A stretch of 64,000 nucleotides of DNA from Agrilactobacillus fermenti. Lineage in GTDB: Bacteria > Bacillota > Bacilli > Lactobacillales > Lactobacillaceae. Below are positions 61,886 through 64,000 of this stretch, in pieces. Position 1 is the stretch's first letter. Each line of letters opens with the position of its first letter. Under the pieces are notes generated by a model. The model was not told the origin of the DNA and made no database searches. It was given only the letters and a program-made list of their open reading frames with translations. The stretch lies in contig NZ_JACGCJ010000010.1 of the NCBI RefSeq assembly GCF_021030645.1, positions 1 to 64,000 on the forward strand, written 5' to 3'. The position numbers and the translations under genes were made by a program.

Positions 61886-61933
61886 TAAAAAGTACTAATT
61901 TCAGTGGTTGATCGCTGAAATTAGTACTTTTTT
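61886..61933 (+). terminator. terminator of the folate operon
   Basis: AAAAAGTACTAATTTCAG pairs with CTGAAATTAGTACTTTTT, loop TGGTTGATCG, long T-run. Confidence 0.93.
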
Positions 61934-61994
61934 TGCAAACATCACCACGTGTATAATAGATCCATTAGTCATCATTAAATAGGGTGGGGATGTT

Positions 61995-63182
61995 GTGCAA
62001 CACAAACGCATTAATTTTACTTTTGAGATTTTTCTATTGTCAGCTAATTTACGCGTGGCAATTACGGCTTTACCGCCGCTGACCAATAAAATTCAAAGTT
62101 TTTTCCAACTTGATTCAGCCCAAATGGGTGCCGTCACTACGATTCCACTTTTGTGTTTTGGATTTTTATCGATTTTTGCTGGTCAGTTAATCAAACGCAT
62201 GGGGACGACATTTACTCTGCGTTTAGCGCTAGTTATGCTGGCAGTGGCTAACTTATTGCGCGTATATGTGAGCTGGGGCTTATTTGTAGGGACGGTTTTT
62301 GTTGGTGCAGCCATTACGTTGTTGAATGTGACACTACCAACAATGATCGTGGAATGGCATCCGGAGAAATCTTCATTTTTGAATGGTGTTTATACGGCTT
62401 CTATCAATTTATTTTCGGCGTTGGTCGGTGGCATTATCGTGCCTTTGGCCAATCATTTTAGCTGGCAGATTGCCATCCAAATGTTTTCGATTCCAGCAAT
62501 TATTGCCTTTATCGGCTCGTTATTTTTGGGACGCGCGCAAGGCCCTGCCGCATCAGAACAGGCGACCGTGGCAGCTTCTAGAAATACGGCCTATCCAGCA
62601 GCGTGGCGCCGACGTCATGTCTGGTTACTAGCCATTTTTATGGGATTACAATCTTTTGTTTTTTATACGTTAGTTGCTTGGCTGCCGAGTATCATGATGT
62701 CTCATCACAGTTCCGCGACTAAAGCCGGTTGGTTAGTAGCCTTGTTCCAAATCATTGGGATGCCATTTTCATATTTTGTACCCCGGGCAGCGCACAGTCG
62801 AGCCAGGTTATTTAAAGTGAATTTGGCATTTGCCGTAGGATATTTGGTAGGTATCGGCTTAATGTTCACCACTAGTTCAGCAACACCAGTTTTAGTTATG
62901 ATCAGTTTGCTATTAGGGATCACGACGGCAGCAACTTTTTCACTGTCATTGAGTTTGATCACTGAAATTTCAATAGATGGGGCAGATGCCAGCTCCGTAG
63001 GCGGCTTGGTTCAGTCAGTGGGGTACTTATTGGCTGCCAGTGGGCCGACAATTTTCGGTGCAACGCGCCAATTGAGTCATAGTTGGACCGTGCCATTAAT
63101 TGTTTTACTTGTAGTCGCAATCGTTACAATTATTTTTGGCCAAATTTTTATTCAGTCCAGTCAAAAAGTCATTTCTAAATAA
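61995..63182 (+). CDS. MFS transporter, CynX/NimT-like
   Basis: 395 residues and 12 membrane segments. The N-terminus LLSANLRVAITALPPLTNKIQ is typical of the cyanate/nitroimidazole (CynX) branch of the major facilitator superfamily. Substrates are unclear; most members remain uncharacterised. The start is GTG 61995 with GTGGGGA ahead; no ATG fits. It follows the folate terminator and is probably its own unit. A repeat copy follows in sense orientation. Confidence 0.85.
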   Translation: MQHKRINFTFEIFLLSANLRVAITALPPLTNKIQSFFQLDSAQMGAVTTIPLLCFGFLSIFAGQLIKRMGTTFTLRLALVMLAVANLLRVYVSWGLFVGTVFVGAAITLLNVTLPTMIVEWHPEKSSFLNGVYTASINLFSALVGGIIVPLANHFSWQIAIQMFSIPAIIAFIGSLFLGRAQGPAASEQATVAASRNTAYPAAWRRRHVWLLAIFMGLQSFVFYTLVAWLPSIMMSHHSSATKAGWLVALFQIIGMPFSYFVPRAAHSRARLFKVNLAFAVGYLVGIGLMFTTSSATPVLVMISLLLGITTAATFSLSLSLITEISIDGADASSVGGLVQSVGYLLAASGPTIFGATRQLSHSWTVPLIVLLVVAIVTIIFGQIFIQSSQKVISK

Positions 63183-63247
63183 TTAAAGTTCGAATAAACG
63201 CAAAGTTTGTTAAATGAAAGCATTTTTTCGCATATGGGTAAACAAAA

Positions 63248-63385
63248 GAGAGTGAGACAAAAGGCGTTCAGTGGCCGAGCACTAACAAGAGTCACGATAA
63301 ATGGTGGGCTTTTCCATTTGAGTGATTCGTCGTTGAGTGAGGACATTGCCTTTTGGCACACGTTTAAGCAATAAATATTCGTAAT
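63248..63385 (+). repeat. intergenic hairpin repeat, copy 7 (full length)
   Basis: The best-preserved copy: GAGAGTGAGACAAAAGGCG, GAGCACTAACAAGAGTCACGA, AAATGGTGGGCTTTTCCATTT, GAGTGATTCGTCGTTGAGTG, TTGCCTTTTGGCACACG. CAAAAGGC pairs with GCCTTTTG, AGTCAC with GTGATT, AAATGG with CCATTT. It lies 3' of the MFS gene in sense. Confidence 0.85.
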
Positions 63386-63435
63386 TAACAAGTGGCTGAA
63401 AACAAAACGTTAGTTTTGTCTCAGCCACTTGTTAA
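63386..63435. terminator. hairpin shared by the converging MFS and tyrS genes
   Basis: AACAAGTGGCTGAAAACAAAA pairs with AGTTTTGTCTCAGCCACTTGTT (split here by the CGTT loop). Very stable, but T-runs are short on both sides. Confidence 0.7.
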
Positions 63436-63448
63436 TACTCATAGGTTT

Positions 63449-64000
<552 letters not shown>

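Overview
The window looks like a chromosomal segment of a low-GC Gram-positive lactic acid bacterium (Lactobacillaceae). Supporting signs are AGGAGG-type ribosome binding sites, many LacI-type regulators, GPH-family sugar permeases, DinJ/YafQ toxin-antitoxin pairs, an IS30 remnant, and the folB-folK-folE-folC-rdgB-like-folP order known from lactobacilli. I cannot name the species. No rRNA, tRNA or CRISPR array was seen.

Layout. 1-3.7 kb: the 3' end of an IS30 transposase, a small unknown protein, and a self-contained ECF transporter operon (S, T, A, A') of unknown substrate. 3.7-21.2 kb: a glycoside/glucuronate island. It holds a LacI regulator, an MFS permease plus GH30 glycosidase operon, a broken GH2 beta-glucuronidase, a frameshifted GH59 galactocerebrosidase-type enzyme, and a GPH permease-uxaC-epimerase-uxuB-uxuA-gntR-kdgA operon converting glucuronate to 2-keto-3-deoxygluconate (KDG) and cleaving KDPG. 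21.2-23.3 kb: two DinJ/YafQ toxin-antitoxin pairs and a tiny membrane protein. 23.5-32.5 kb: mixed genes (iron alcohol dehydrogenase, large membrane protein, SGNH hydrolase, lipoprotein, ABC exporter, old yellow enzyme). 32.7-41.2 kb: a GH115 alpha-glucuronidase, a GPH permease with an in-frame stop, and a membrane-anchored solute-binding protein with a YesM/YesN-type two-component system whose regulator carries a nonsense codon. 41.3-48.6 kb: a galacturonate module (uxaA, uxaB, LacI regulator, and divergently a GPH permease and second uxaC) controlled from a strikingly symmetric promoter region. 48.6-55.3 kb: an alpha-1,6-glucoside module (two GH13 oligo-1,6-glucosidases, GPH permease, small unknown protein, LacI regulator). 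55.5-57 kb: an acetylating aldehyde dehydrogenase. 57.4-61.9 kb: the folate operon. 62-64 kb: an MFS transporter and the 3' part of tyrS.

How the genes fit together. Every glycosidase seen lacks a signal peptide, so GH30, GH2, GH59 and GH115 would act inside the cell on small imported glycosides that carry glucuronic acid, glucose or galactose. Released glucuronate enters UxaC-UxuB-UxuA; galacturonate enters UxaC2-UxaB-UxaA; both routes meet at KDG. A KDG kinase is not in the window although KdgA is.

Two patterns stand out. First, the glucuronide half is decaying: gusA has lost about 40 codons including its nucleophile, GH59 has two homopolymer frameshifts, and a GPH permease and the YesN regulator each have one nonsense codon. 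The galacturonate and alpha-glucoside modules are intact. Second, a family of roughly 110-120 bp intergenic repeats folds into a long hairpin with paired base changes between copies. The well-preserved copies lie in the sense direction at the 3' ends of genes, often next to a second hairpin with the shared loop region AACAAAACGTTAGTTTTGT.
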